Below are positions 1-7,539 of a DNA stretch of 34,274 nt, piece by piece. A model generated the notes under the pieces. It saw only the letters and a list, made by a program, of their open reading frames with translations, was not told where the DNA came from and searched no databases. The translations under genes and the position numbers were made by a program. Origin of the DNA: Microcaldota archaeon (lineage in GTDB: Archaea; Micrarchaeota; Micrarchaeia; Micrarchaeales; CABMGC01); NCBI GenBank assembly GCA_021803425.1, contig JAJZLN010000002.1, forward strand, positions 1 through 34,274, in the 5' to 3' direction. How positions within the stretch are numbered: the first letter of the stretch is position 1; each line of letters begins with the position of its first letter.

Positions 1-643
1 GTATTACTTTATCTTTGTCTTTGAGGGACCGTGCAGCCTCAGCCAGACCCAATGCAATTCCTTCTGCCGCAGCGCCGTCGTACCTGCTTACAACCTGCGC
101 AATCTGTATCACTGCATCCTTGTCTTTGAGGTTCCAAGCGGTGTCAGACAGACTCTGCGCAATTCCTTTTGCCGCAGCACCGTCGTACCTGCTTACGACC
201 TGCGCAATCTGTATCACTGCATCCTTGTCTTTGAGGTCCCGTGCGGCGTTCGCCAGATACCATGCAATTCCTTTTGCCGTATCGCCTTCGTACCTGCTTA
301 TAGTCTTAATGATTTCGTCTGCGGATAGTATCTGCGCAATCTGTATTACTTTATCTTTGTCTTTGCGGAAAAATGCAGCGTTCGCTAGATTCATTGCAAT
401 TTCTTCTGCCGCAGCACCGTCGTACCTGCTTATAGTCTTAACGATTTCATCTGAGGATAGTATCTGCGCAATCTGTATAACTGCGTCTTTGTCTTTGAGG
501 GATTGTGCAACAGACGCCAGTCCATGTGCAACTTCCAGTGCAACTTTACCGTCAAATTTTCCTGCTGCATCAGCTGCTGCTGACTCAGCCTTGATCCCTG
601 TATATTCCCTTATTCTATCTAGATAATCCTTTACGCTGGGCAT
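1..643 (-). CDS. alpha-solenoid tandem-repeat protein, N-terminal part (runs off left edge)
   Basis: Read on the minus strand from the window edge, this frame is open without a stop from the left end to an ATG at 643 (a second in-frame ATG lies at 670). The protein begins MPSVKDYLDRIREYTG and then repeats a helix-turn-helix unit, consensus LKDKDxVIQIAQ-SRYDGAAA-GIA-LA-AA. Units are 35 residues, or 44 when a segment like ILSADEIIKT is inserted. This is the pattern of a HEAT- or TPR-like alpha-solenoid, a family usually serving as a protein-binding scaffold; no enzyme motif is seen. A TATA-like AATAAATA at 677-684 predicts a transcript start near 653, which favours ATG 643 over 670. The opposite strand is also open over this stretch but codes only for a low-complexity mirror of the repeat. 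The C-terminus lies outside the window. Function unknown. Confidence 0.75.
   Translation of the reverse strand, partial: MPSVKDYLDRIREYTGIKAESAAADAAGKFDGKVALEVAHGLASVAQSLKDKDAVIQIAQILSSDEIVKTISRYDGAAAEEIAMNLANAAFFRKDKDKVIQIAQILSADEIIKTISRYEGDTAKGIAWYLANAARDLKDKDAVIQIAQVVSRYDGAAAKGIAQSLSDTAWNLKDKDAVIQIAQVVSRYDGAAAEGIALGLAEAARSLKDKDKVI
96..500. repeat. in-frame tandem DNA repeats, 105 and 132 bases
   Basis: The plus-strand string TGCGCAATCTGTAT recurs at 96, 201, 333 and 465. Spacings are 105, 132 and 132 bases, i.e. 35, 44 and 44 codons of the minus-strand gene. Flanking sequence is also nearly identical between copies, so the units look recently duplicated, and unit number could vary between strains. 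Confidence 0.85.
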
Positions 644-676
644 CAATATATCTATTCCATAATACTGCATCCAACC

Positions 677-684
677 TATTTATT
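677..684 (-). promoter_or_regulatory. TATA box of the repeat-protein gene
   Basis: AATAAATA on the minus strand, centred about 37 bases upstream of ATG 643. It would place transcription start near 653, leaving a leader of roughly 10 bases. Inferred by position only. Confidence 0.4.
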
Positions 685-751
685 GCTTTCCAAATTCGAC
701 AAAATAACAATGTATTTTGTTAATAAGGTAATGCCTGAGAATTAGATAAGG

Positions 752-759
752 CTTAAATA
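752..759 (+). promoter_or_regulatory. TATA box of aspS
   Basis: CTTAAATA preceded by purine-rich AGATAAGG, a BRE-like element, about 34 bases before the aspS ATG. A short leader of about 8 bases is expected. Confidence 0.5.
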
Positions 760-789
760 ACTAAAATACGCATTTTCATCCAGTTTCTT

Positions 790-2568
790 ATGGAATTTAA
801 CTGCAGTACTATAAATGAGAAGCATATAGGCAAAGAGATAACGCTTTACGGATGGTGCAGGTACATACGCGACCATGGAGGCAAGCTGTTCATAGACCTT
901 GCTGATATGTACGGCACTACCCAGCTTGTCTTTGAGAAGGAAGTGAAGGATAAGGCGGATGAACTTGGTAAGGAGTATGTAATATCTGCATTTGGGGTTG
1001 TTGAGAAGAGAGATGAGGAAACTGTAGACAATGCAAATCCAACAGGAAGGGTTGAGCTGTATGTAAAGTCATTTGAAGTAATCAGCGGATCTAAATTGCC
1101 CCCATTTGAGATAACAGAGGAGAAGGAGAAATTTCTTGCGAACGAGGACCTTAGGCTTGAATACAGGTACCTTGACCTCCGCAGGAAGTCTATGATAAGC
1201 AACATCTTATTTAGGGACAGGGTAACAAAGACGGTAAGGAGGTTTTTCTGGGACAACGGTTTTCTTGAGATGGAGACCCCGTACCTTGTCAGGGACAACT
1301 ATGAGACTGGGTCAAGAACGCTCATTGTGCCTTCAAGGATAGAGAAGGGGAAATTCTACGCGCTTGCGCAGTCGCCGCAGATATACAAGCAGATGCTCAT
1401 GGTCTCCGGGTTTGACAAGTACTTTCAGATAGCCAGGTGCTTCAGGGACGAGGATCCAAGGGAGGACAGGCAGCCAGAGCATACACAGATAGACCTTGAG
1501 GTTGCATTCAAGGATGAGTCTTACATACAGGGCACAGTCGAGAAGATGTTCCAGAAAATATTCAAGGATGTCCTAGGAAAGGAGCTAACGGTGCCATTTC
1601 CTCACATGAAGTACGAGGATGCAGTAAAGACCTACGGAAGCGACAAGCCTGACATGCGCTTCGATAACAGGATCGTAGATATAACTAGGGAGCTTGAAGG
1701 AACAGAATACAACATACTGAAGAGGGTGATAGAGACAAAAGGGCATGTAAAGGCCATTGCATTCAATGCAGGTTTTGACGGCTCAAAGGGAAGGCTTGAC
1801 AAGAATTATATGCTGAAGATGATAGAGCTTGCAAAGCTCTTCGGCCTCAGGGGGCTGACATGGCTGTATGTTAAGAACGGCGCGATACATTCCGAACCTG
1901 AGAGCATAGCCGAGTCGCTGAAGAAATCAGAGGAAAAAATCAGAAAGAAGCTCGGCGCAAAGAACGGGGACATAATCATAGTAGGCGCGGACCTATCGGA
2001 AAAGGTGCTGCTTGACGCGCTCGGAAGGCTTAGGAAAATTATCGGGGACAAGATCGGAGTGTACAGTTCAGAATATTCATTCATATGGATCGATGAATTC
2101 CCCCTTTTCGAGATAAACGAGGTTACAGGAAAGCTTATGCCTGCGCACAACCCATTCACCTCCCCAACTGGAGAGACAATGAAATTCCTTGACGAAAGCC
2201 CCGAGAGGGTAAGGGGAAGGCAGTATGACCTTGTGCTCAACGGAAACGAGCTCGGGAGCGGGGCAATAAGGATAAGCGATCCTAAGCTGCAGAGGAAGGT
2301 AATGAAGCTCTTCGGAATGGATGACAAGACGATAGATAAGAATTTCGGCTTCTTCATAGAGGCCCTTTCATACGGCACTCCGATCGAGGGAGGAATAGGA
2401 ATGGGGCTTGACAGGATAACAGCGCTGCTAGCCGGCTCAGGGAACATAAGGGACTTCATACTCTTCCCAAAGAACAAGAGATTCGAGTCATCCGTAGACA
2501 CGTCGCCCACTTCAATAGACCAGAAGAGGCTCAGGAACGACTACGGCCTTGAGTTCAAGGAAGCATGA
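790..2568 (+). CDS. aspS: aspartyl-tRNA synthetase, bacterial type
   Basis: Class IIb aminoacyl-tRNA synthetase that charges tRNA-Asp. The 592 residues match the usual length of bacterial AspRS (about 590), not the roughly 430 of archaeal AspRS. The order is an N-terminal OB-fold anticodon-binding domain (about 1-105), class II motif 2 around 218-238 (FRDEDPREDRQPE followed by TQID), a bacterial-only GAD insertion domain (about 285-405) and motif 3 with GIGMGLDRI near 540. The GAD domain and the RQPExTQID form of motif 2 mark it as bacterial, so transfer into this archaeal lineage is inferred. Whether it charges only tRNA-Asp or also tRNA-Asn cannot be decided from sequence alone; bacterial-type enzymes without a partner AsnRS are often non-discriminating. 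ATG 790 fits the TATA box at 752-759. Confidence 0.95.
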   Translation: MEFNCSTINEKHIGKEITLYGWCRYIRDHGGKLFIDLADMYGTTQLVFEKEVKDKADELGKEYVISAFGVVEKRDEETVDNANPTGRVELYVKSFEVISGSKLPPFEITEEKEKFLANEDLRLEYRYLDLRRKSMISNILFRDRVTKTVRRFFWDNGFLEMETPYLVRDNYETGSRTLIVPSRIEKGKFYALAQSPQIYKQMLMVSGFDKYFQIARCFRDEDPREDRQPEHTQIDLEVAFKDESYIQGTVEKMFQKIFKDVLGKELTVPFPHMKYEDAVKTYGSDKPDMRFDNRIVDITRELEGTEYNILKRVIETKGHVKAIAFNAGFDGSKGRLDKNYMLKMIELAKLFGLRGLTWLYVKNGAIHSEPESIAESLKKSEEKIRKKLGAKNGDIIIVGADLSEKVLLDALGRLRKIIGDKIGVYSSEYSFIWIDEFPLFEINEVTGKLMPAHNPFTSPTGETMKFLDESPERVRGRQYDLVLNGNELGSGAIRISDPKLQRKVMKLFGMDDKTIDKNFGFFIEALSYGTPIEGGIGMGLDRITALLAGSGNIRDFILFPKNKRFESSVDTSPTSIDQKRLRNDYGLEFKEA

Positions 2569-2734
2569 GACTCTACTAAAAGTTAATCTGAGTTTAATTT
2601 TATCCCTACTTAAATATAACTAGAGTTTAATTCTAGTAGAAAGATACGGGAGTTCGGATACAATAACTCTATCATTGTGATGGCAAGGCAATCTTCCGGG
2701 TTCAATTCCATCAGTAAAGCGCAGCCTGCAGCAG
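2569..2734. other. intergenic, possible promoter and small structured transcript
   Basis: Between the convergent ends of aspS and glnA. It contains two copies of GAGTTTAATT, an outer inverted pair TCTACTA / TAGTAGA (near 2571 and 2634), and a TATA-like CTTAAATATA near 2609-2618. Starting about 27 bases later, 2640-2710 can form short stems (GAGTT/AACTC, ACAAT/ATTGT, TGATGG/CCATCA) and holds a T-loop-like GGTTCAATTCC. A full tRNA cloverleaf cannot be drawn. No protein frame is evident. Confidence 0.3.
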
Positions 2735-4156
2735 TCAGCCGTCAAGATAATGATATACCTCCATAGGGTGGGGGTATGACGCAAGCATGCGGCATTCATC
2801 CCTCTTTATATCAATGTATGATTGAATGATTCCCTTGCTGAATACTGGTTTTAGGAACTCGTCATCAGTTTCAAGCTCGTCAAGGGCTTCATCAAGGCTT
2901 CGCGGTATCTCATCTATCTTCAGCTCCTTTCTCTTTGCCGCGCTCATATGCCATATGTTCTCATCCACTACCGGCGCACCCGGGTCGATTTTCTTCTTTA
3001 TACCATCCAGCCCCGCCATAAGTATTGCCGAAAATGCAAGATAAGGATTGCATGTCGGGTCAGGCGCCCTGTATTCAAGCCTCTTTGCCTTTTCAATGCC
3101 CTTGTAATATGTAGGGACCCTTACAACTGCGCTCCTGTTGGATTTGCTCCATGCAAGATATACTGGGGCTTCGTATCCTGGAATTAGCCTGTGGTAGCTA
3201 TTTACTGTGGGGGAGACTATTGCGGACAGGGCCCGTGCATGCTTCAGCAGCCCGCCTATCGCATATCTGCCTTCCTTGCTTATCTCTGCGTATTTGTCGC
3301 CTGCATCGTACATGACGTTCTTTCCCTTAAGCGTCCACAGGCTGAAATGCGTGTGCATGCCCGTGCCATTGTCCCCATAAAACGGCTTTGGCATGAATGT
3401 TGCGAGCATTCCGTGCGCATAGGCAACGTTCTTTACAACATACTTGAGCGTCTGCAGCTTGTCCGCGGTGTCCACAAGGGTAGAGTATTTGAAGTTCATC
3501 TCGCTCTGGCCTGCAGTTGCAACCTCGTGGTGCGTAGCCTCTATCTCAAACCCGAAATTGTCTATAAGCATTCCTGCCATCTCCTTTCTTATCTCCCCAA
3601 GCTGGTCCACTGGTTCTGCAGGATAATATCCCTCCTTGTGCCTTATGGCAAATGTGCCGGAGTTCTCCCAGGGCGCCTCGCGCGAGTGGATCTTATACCC
3701 TATCCCAGAACTAGGCTGTGAAACATCAAGGTTTACCGAATCAAATATGAAGAATTCAGGCTCTGGTCCGTAGTAGCTCCTGTATCCAAGCTCATTCTGG
3801 TACTCCTCCGCCCTTTCTGCTATTCCTCTAGGATCCCTTTCAAACCTGCCAGCTCCTGCTCCCCTGTGCACCTTTGCAAGCATCCTGGCAGTGCCTGGAG
3901 ACCACGGTATCTGTGTTATAGATTCAGGTATTGGAAAAAGCACCATGTCGCTTTCGTATATCTCTGTGAATCCCTTTATGCTGCTGCCGTCAAGCTTTCC
4001 GAATCCCTCGTAAAAAGAGTCCTTGGTAAAATGCTTTGCCGGTATTGTTATGTGGTGCAGCTTTCCTAAAAGGTCCGTAAACTGCAGGTCTACCCACTTC
4101 ACTTTGCCTGATTTAAGCATGCTTATGGCCTTGTCCATATTATCCTTTTCTGCCAT
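2735..4156 (-). CDS. glnA: glutamine synthetase, type I
   Basis: Makes glutamine from glutamate, ammonia and ATP; the main ammonia-assimilating enzyme, a cytoplasmic dodecamer in this family. At 473 residues it has family length. Visible motifs are the N-terminal beta-Grasp segment with DLLGK and DGSSIKGF, the metal/substrate motif [10 protein letters not shown], the ATP-site [24 protein letters not shown] and NRSAVVRVP. The bacterial adenylylation motif NLYDLP is replaced by ENIWHMS, so tyrosine adenylylation is unlikely and feedback control, as in GSI-alpha enzymes, is more probable. ATG 4156 has a good Shine-Dalgarno GGTGA four bases upstream, and a TATA-like CATATATTTT sits near 4183-4193. 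It is transcribed alone, convergent with aspS. Confidence 0.96.
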   Translation of the reverse strand: MAEKDNMDKAISMLKSGKVKWVDLQFTDLLGKLHHITIPAKHFTKDSFYEGFGKLDGSSIKGFTEIYESDMVLFPIPESITQIPWSPGTARMLAKVHRGAGAGRFERDPRGIAERAEEYQNELGYRSYYGPEPEFFIFDSVNLDVSQPSSGIGYKIHSREAPWENSGTFAIRHKEGYYPAEPVDQLGEIRKEMAGMLIDNFGFEIEATHHEVATAGQSEMNFKYSTLVDTADKLQTLKYVVKNVAYAHGMLATFMPKPFYGDNGTGMHTHFSLWTLKGKNVMYDAGDKYAEISKEGRYAIGGLLKHARALSAIVSPTVNSYHRLIPGYEAPVYLAWSKSNRSAVVRVPTYYKGIEKAKRLEYRAPDPTCNPYLAFSAILMAGLDGIKKKIDPGAPVVDENIWHMSAAKRKELKIDEIPRSLDEALDELETDDEFLKPVFSKGIIQSYIDIKRDECRMLASYPHPMEVYHYLDG

Positions 4157-4304
4157 CTAATCACCGAATTTTCAAAATTTTACACAAAATATATGCGATT
4201 AAAGGATTATAAACCATGATATTTCAAGTACAGCATGCATCCAGTAAAGTCTAATAATCTATAATTTCCTAAATATTTGAATAATTTGTTTCCGCGGTGG
4301 GCCT

Positions 4305-5057
4305 GTGAAGATTATATTGCTGAATCTGAAGTCTTACAAGAGCGTTTCTGAATCCATAGACTTGGTAAAATATATGGGTGGCTTTCCGGCAGAGTATGAA
4401 ATTGTGGTAGCCCCGCCTCTCCTTTCACTTTATTCACTATCAATAAATCAAAAGATGAATTTACACCTTTGCGCCCAGAATTTCAGTCCTGTAGCCGATT
4501 ACGGTGCGCATACCGGAAGCGTATTGATAAAGGATCTAAAATCCCTTGGATGCGAGTATTCCGTTATAGGCCATTCTGAGGTAAGGCGCCCAAATGGCGA
4601 TATGCCTGGCGAAACTGACGCGTTGATAAGCCATAAACTTGAACTATGCATAAAAAACAACGTAATCCCTGTCCTCTGCTTTGGAGAGACCTTCGAAGAG
4701 AAGTCCGGAGGCAATACCGAAAACGTCGTACGCAAGCAGCTTTCAGCAGTAAACAAGATCAAGCCCGATTATATGGTATTGGCATACGAACCCGTGTGGG
4801 CAATAAGCTCAAATAAGGGATCGTCAAACTGCAAGGTAGGATATGTGGAGCATATTGCGTCTCTGATAACCGATATTGTGCCAAAATCCATGAAATATAA
4901 ATTCCTGTACGGGGGAAGCGTGGACTCCAAAAACATTTCCGAATATTTATCGAGCAGCTATATTGACGGCGTGCTTATAGGAAAGGCGTCCACCGAGAAA
5001 GAATCGCTTGAAAGCATAAAAAAGGAACTGAAGGCCATACCTACAAACAAAATGTAA
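4305..5057 (+). CDS. tpiA: triosephosphate isomerase
   Basis: Interconverts glyceraldehyde-3-phosphate and dihydroxyacetone phosphate. TIM-barrel landmarks are Lys9 in NLKSYK, electrophile His90 in VIGHSE, catalytic Glu162 in LAYEPVWAI, phosphate-binding YGGSV and IDGVLIGKAS near the end. Length (250) and the CAQNFSP..GAHTG segment resemble bacterial/eukaryotic TPI rather than the shorter (about 225) archaeal form, so a bacterial origin is plausible. The start is GTG; a TATA-like CTAAATAT at 4270-4277 about 30 bases upstream implies an almost leaderless message. First gene of a four-gene run with rpiB, a phosphoribosyltransferase and acylphosphatase, linking triose and pentose phosphates to nucleotide salvage. 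Confidence 0.93.
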   Translation: MKIILLNLKSYKSVSESIDLVKYMGGFPAEYEIVVAPPLLSLYSLSINQKMNLHLCAQNFSPVADYGAHTGSVLIKDLKSLGCEYSVIGHSEVRRPNGDMPGETDALISHKLELCIKNNVIPVLCFGETFEEKSGGNTENVVRKQLSAVNKIKPDYMVLAYEPVWAISSNKGSSNCKVGYVEHIASLITDIVPKSMKYKFLYGGSVDSKNISEYLSSSYIDGVLIGKASTEKESLESIKKELKAIPTNKM

Positions 5058-5094
5058 AATACATGCTGTTTTATAAAATAAAGAGTGCATTTGA

Positions 5095-5547
5095 ATGAGG
5101 ATTGGGATATCATCAGATGAATCAAACAGCCTCACAGAGCATGTTGTAAGATATGTCAGGAAAAAGGGACATAGGGTAATCAAGTTTGGCTCGATATCGG
5201 GCAAGAGCACCGAATGGGTAGATGCAAGCGTTCAGCTTGCAAAGGCTGTTGCGTCAGGAAGATGTGATAGTGGCATACTTTTCTGTTGGACAGGAACTGG
5301 GGCATGCATAGCCGCGAATAAGGTTAATGGCATTCGTGCTGCATTGTGCACAGATTCTGAGGAAGCAAGCGGAGCAAGGAGATGGAATAATGCAAACATA
5401 CTTGTAATGAGCATCAGGCTTACTTCGGATCCAATTGCAGATGAGATAATAGATGCATGGTTCAGGGAGAAATTTAAGAAGGACGCCTACAACGAGCGCA
5501 ATATAAAAAAGCTAAATGAAATAGAGAGCGGTATAATACGAGTGTAG
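5095..5547 (+). CDS. rpiB: ribose-5-phosphate isomerase B (RpiB/LacAB family)
   Basis: Likely interconverts ribose-5-phosphate and ribulose-5-phosphate. The 150 residues have RpiB length. The key stretch ILFCWTGTGACIAANK (62-76) carries the family's catalytic Cys (Cys64) and the GTG phosphate loop, followed by GIRAALC and NNANILVMS. In the usual HNxAN motif the His is replaced by Trp (RRWNNAN), so substrate preference may differ; other members act on allose-6-P or galactose-6-P. RpiB is mainly a bacterial family, many archaea using RpiA instead, so transfer is possible. It lies 37 bases after tpiA and 2 bases before the phosphoribosyltransferase gene, which could use PRPP derived from its product. 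Confidence 0.85.
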   Translation: MRIGISSDESNSLTEHVVRYVRKKGHRVIKFGSISGKSTEWVDASVQLAKAVASGRCDSGILFCWTGTGACIAANKVNGIRAALCTDSEEASGARRWNNANILVMSIRLTSDPIADEIIDAWFREKFKKDAYNERNIKKLNEIESGIIRV

Positions 5548-5549
5548 CC

Positions 5550-6056
5550 ATGGATATTATAGACACATTTATATCCAACAGAAAATTTGTTAGAGTAAGC
5601 CTCAACCAGGTAAAATCATATTCTTATGGGCTATCCAAGGACATAATGAAAAGATCCGGAAGGCCAAGCTCAATAGTTTATATAGAAAGGGGAGGTATGG
5701 TTGTGGCTAGGTTGCTCAGCGACATGCTGGGCGTAAAAAATGTTTCAGGCATAAATGCGAATTATTATACCGGTATAAATGAAAGGTCTGCAAAGGTATC
5801 TATAGGCGAAATGCCACGGCTTGCTAAATTGGGCGGGTATGTGCTTATTGTGGATGATGTTGCAGACACTGGAAAAACCCTGCAGGCCGTTTCAAACGCC
5901 ATGGGCCGCTCAAAAAAATTTGATATTATGACATGCACTCTATTCTACAAGTCCAGATCCATAGTAAAGCCGGATTTCTATGCAAGAGAAATATCCAATG
6001 AAAAGTGGATAATATTCGAGTATGAAGAGAATGAATTCAGGAAAAAGTTGAAGTAA
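5550..6056 (+). CDS. purine phosphoribosyltransferase (XGPRT/HGPRT-like)
   Basis: Transfers the phosphoribosyl group of PRPP to a base, probably hypoxanthine, guanine or xanthine. The 168-residue protein has the PRTase fold: an N-terminal region with [20 protein letters not shown] (PPi-loop area, about 43-62) and the diagnostic PRPP loop [15 protein letters not shown] (about 98-112). The C-terminal hood contains EKWIIFEYE, whose aromatic residue normally stacks on the purine, as in archaeal and bacterial xanthine-guanine PRTases. The exact base cannot be told from the sequence. It follows rpiB by 2 bases and its stop overlaps the next start (TAATG), so it is co-transcribed and probably translationally coupled. 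Confidence 0.8.
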   Translation: MDIIDTFISNRKFVRVSLNQVKSYSYGLSKDIMKRSGRPSSIVYIERGGMVVARLLSDMLGVKNVSGINANYYTGINERSAKVSIGEMPRLAKLGGYVLIVDDVADTGKTLQAVSNAMGRSKKFDIMTCTLFYKSRSIVKPDFYAREISNEKWIIFEYEENEFRKKLK

Positions 6057-6328
6057 TGAGAGTCGCATTCAAAGTCCACGGATTCGTTCAGGGAGTCGGC
6101 TATAGATATTATGTAAAGCGCATTGCCAATAAATTGAAGATTGCAGGATACGTGCAAAATTTGGATGATGGTTCTGTCCTTGTTGTTGCTGAAGCGGAAG
6201 AGGCTGCACTTAATGAATTCGAGAAGCTTCTTTATGTAACCATAAAGCATGGTATACAAGTTCTCAACATAGAAAAAACAAATGAAGAAAGCGCAGAAAA
6301 ACTTATTGATTTCAATGTGAAGGACTAA
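6056..6328 (+). CDS. acyP: acylphosphatase
   Basis: Hydrolyses the carboxyl-phosphate bond of acyl phosphates such as 1,3-bisphosphoglycerate or acetyl phosphate. The 90 residues match the family. The phosphate-binding loop with catalytic Arg is seen as [18 protein letters not shown] (7-24), and the catalytic Asn as [11 protein letters not shown] (about 31-41). The start codon overlaps the stop of the PRTase gene, the end of the tpiA operon. Small soluble cytoplasmic enzyme. Confidence 0.92.
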   Translation: MRVAFKVHGFVQGVGYRYYVKRIANKLKIAGYVQNLDDGSVLVVAEAEEAALNEFEKLLYVTIKHGIQVLNIEKTNEESAEKLIDFNVKD

Positions 6329-6335
6329 GCTCCAA

Positions 6336-6722
6336 TTATATCTTCCCTATCATATGCATTGCTTTATCTGCCAATTTCGTGTCATAAACTGTAAGATATC
6401 GTTTAAGTTTTTTGTATTTATCAGTGATGCAATATTTGTCATAGTATCTTTGTTCAAATAGCGTCTGAAGTATATAAAGTCTGTTAGCGTTTTTTCGAAA
6501 TCAGATACCGGTATCCAGAAGTCACCGCGTTTAACAAGTTCATCGGTCCTAAATGCCTTTTATGGTAAGTGCGTCTTCAAGCCCGTAATAGAACGGGCTG
6601 AAGGCAAAACCAACGACTGGTATGTCTTCCTGAAACGTATACTCACCTCTTGTTATGCGACGTATTTCATTCCTTCACATAAGGTGGTTAAGCATTATGT
6701 ATGCGTAGTCAGGGTTTGCCAT
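6336..6722 (-). pseudogene. decayed AbiEi-like (type IV toxin-antitoxin) antitoxin gene
   Basis: The minus strand carries pieces of one protein in three frames. From 6722: MANPDYAYIMLNHLM, an in-frame TGA, RNEIRRITRGEYTFQED, then IPVVGFAFSPFYYGLEDALT and a stop near 6548. The frame then shifts to GDFWIPVSDFEKTLTDFIYF, and shifts again near 6470 to a tail KYKKLKRYLTVYDTKLADKA that stops at 6336. This order (winged helix, GxYTF, FxFSPxYxGLxxA, then a wIPVSDxEKTLxD segment) is that of the AbiEi / type IV antitoxin family as recalled. About 45 residues that should lie between the middle parts are missing, so the gene has a stop, two frameshifts and a deletion. No AbiEii-type toxin gene is beside it. 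The GIY-YIG gene ends 16 bases from its remaining 5' end. Confidence 0.7.
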
Positions 6723-6737
6723 CCTATCACATTTGTG

Positions 6738-7013
6738 TTAAGCGTAAGCTATGTTCCTTCGCGATTCGTGGCGCCTTATCAGTCTTTTCTCTTTTCGTAT
6801 TGCTTCTCCATGAGAAGCGGTATGTTCTACTTCAAAAGAATGATACCGTTCGGCATTCTTATGCTCCATCAACCTGCGTGGCAGATTGTTTGTTTCCCCT
6901 ATATACGTTGGCTTTTTGGCATTCTTTTCATATAGCTTATATACTCCTGGTCCTCCACGCACATTCCCTATGTTTTCCCTGTTGAATGATTTTCTCATTT
7001 TTATCAACTCCAA
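6738..7013 (-). CDS. small GIY-YIG nuclease domain protein
   Basis: A stand-alone GIY-YIG domain of 91 residues. Seen in order: GVYKLYEK (GIY motif), TYIGETNNLPRRLMEH (YIG motif plus the conserved Arg), a His/Glu region EAIRKEKRLI containing the usual metal-binding Glu, and the closing Asn in RRNIAYA. All the normal active-site positions seem present, so it is probably an active DNA nuclease of the UPF0213/YhbQ size class. ATG 7013 lies about 27 bases from a minus-strand TATA (TTTAAATA near 7037-7044), i.e. leaderless; the next Met is at 6998. Set between a dead antitoxin and a live toxin-antitoxin module, it belongs to an accessory island; a role in DNA repair, defence or element mobility is possible but not shown. 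Confidence 0.85.
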   Translation of the reverse strand: MELIKMRKSFNRENIGNVRGGPGVYKLYEKNAKKPTYIGETNNLPRRLMEHKNAERYHSFEVEHTASHGEAIRKEKRLIRRHESRRNIAYA

Positions 7014-7161
7014 ACATTATCATTAACATTCTTATATTTAAATCTATATACAAAACACTACTATATTGTAAAATAGAAAGTTATTTATATCTTTTGTACT
7101 ATATATATTTATTGAAATAGAATATCACGCAGTAGAGAATCAAAGAAGCAGTATTCAAAAG

Positions 7162-7169
7162 ATTTATAA
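7162..7169 (+). promoter_or_regulatory. TATA box of the toxin-antitoxin module
   Basis: ATTTATAA centred about 27 bases before ATG 7192, so the first gene of the module is expected to be leaderless. A second AT-rich TATA-like block lies near 7100-7112. Confidence 0.5.
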
Positions 7170-7191
7170 GCTTAAGCAACGAGGGTTTAAC

Positions 7192-7539
7192 ATGGCCATT
7201 AGTGGTTTAGACATAATGCCGCCATTGGAAAAGAAGTATACTCGGTTACTATTCTATTCGCGCTTTTTGATATTGCATACCCTTTATTACTTTGATCAAG
7301 ATGGCATTTCATATGATGATCTTAAAGATACTAGGAAAATTGGAATACCTGAAGGTTCACTGAGTCCAAATTTACTTTGGCTCAAATTATACGGTTACAT
7401 ACGAGAAGATACAGTTGAAGACGAACGCAAAACGGCATATTACATAACCCAGCAAGGCAAAAACGCATTCTTGGAATTACATAAATGGCTAAGTATTATG
7501 ATTGATTTGGTTGATAGAAATGGAAATAAAAAAGGATGA
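7192..7539 (+). CDS. winged-helix DNA-binding protein, probable module regulator
   Basis: 115 residues with a MarR/ArsR/PadR-like winged helix. Helix LLFYSRFLILHTLYYF is followed by a helix-turn-helix around GISYDDLKDTRKIGIPEGSL, a recognition helix SPNLLWLKLYGYIREDTV and the wing ERKTAYYITQQGKNAFLEL, ending in a short helix. No metal-binding or ligand residues stand out. It is the first of three tightly packed genes; its 3' end overlaps the next gene by about 20 bases. Most likely it represses the operon, alone or together with the second gene product. Specific subfamily not recognised. Confidence 0.7.
   Translation: MAISGLDIMPPLEKKYTRLLFYSRFLILHTLYYFDQDGISYDDLKDTRKIGIPEGSLSPNLLWLKLYGYIREDTVEDERKTAYYITQQGKNAFLELHKWLSIMIDLVDRNGNKKG

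Noticed and set aside
15-626. Plus-strand open frame of 203 codons with repeated SLSLR segments
   Set aside because: It is the mirror of the minus-strand repeat gene; the minus strand gives regular amphipathic helices, a promoter and a start codon.
2640-2715. tRNA-like sequence with GGTTCAATTCC
   Set aside because: T stem pairs only two bases before mismatches and no 7-bp acceptor or anticodon stem can be drawn; not called a tRNA.
6329-6400. Search for a repeat of the tRNA-Gly 3' end at the far side of the island
   Set aside because: No match to GAGTGCCGGGATTTGAA was found by eye between 6329 and 7190, so no att sites are claimed.
6573-6604. Strong palindrome CTTCAAGCCCG...CGGGCTGAAG as terminator or att site
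   Set aside because: It lies within the coding text of the AbiEi-like remnant (FSPFYYGLED) and has no T-run or repeat partner.
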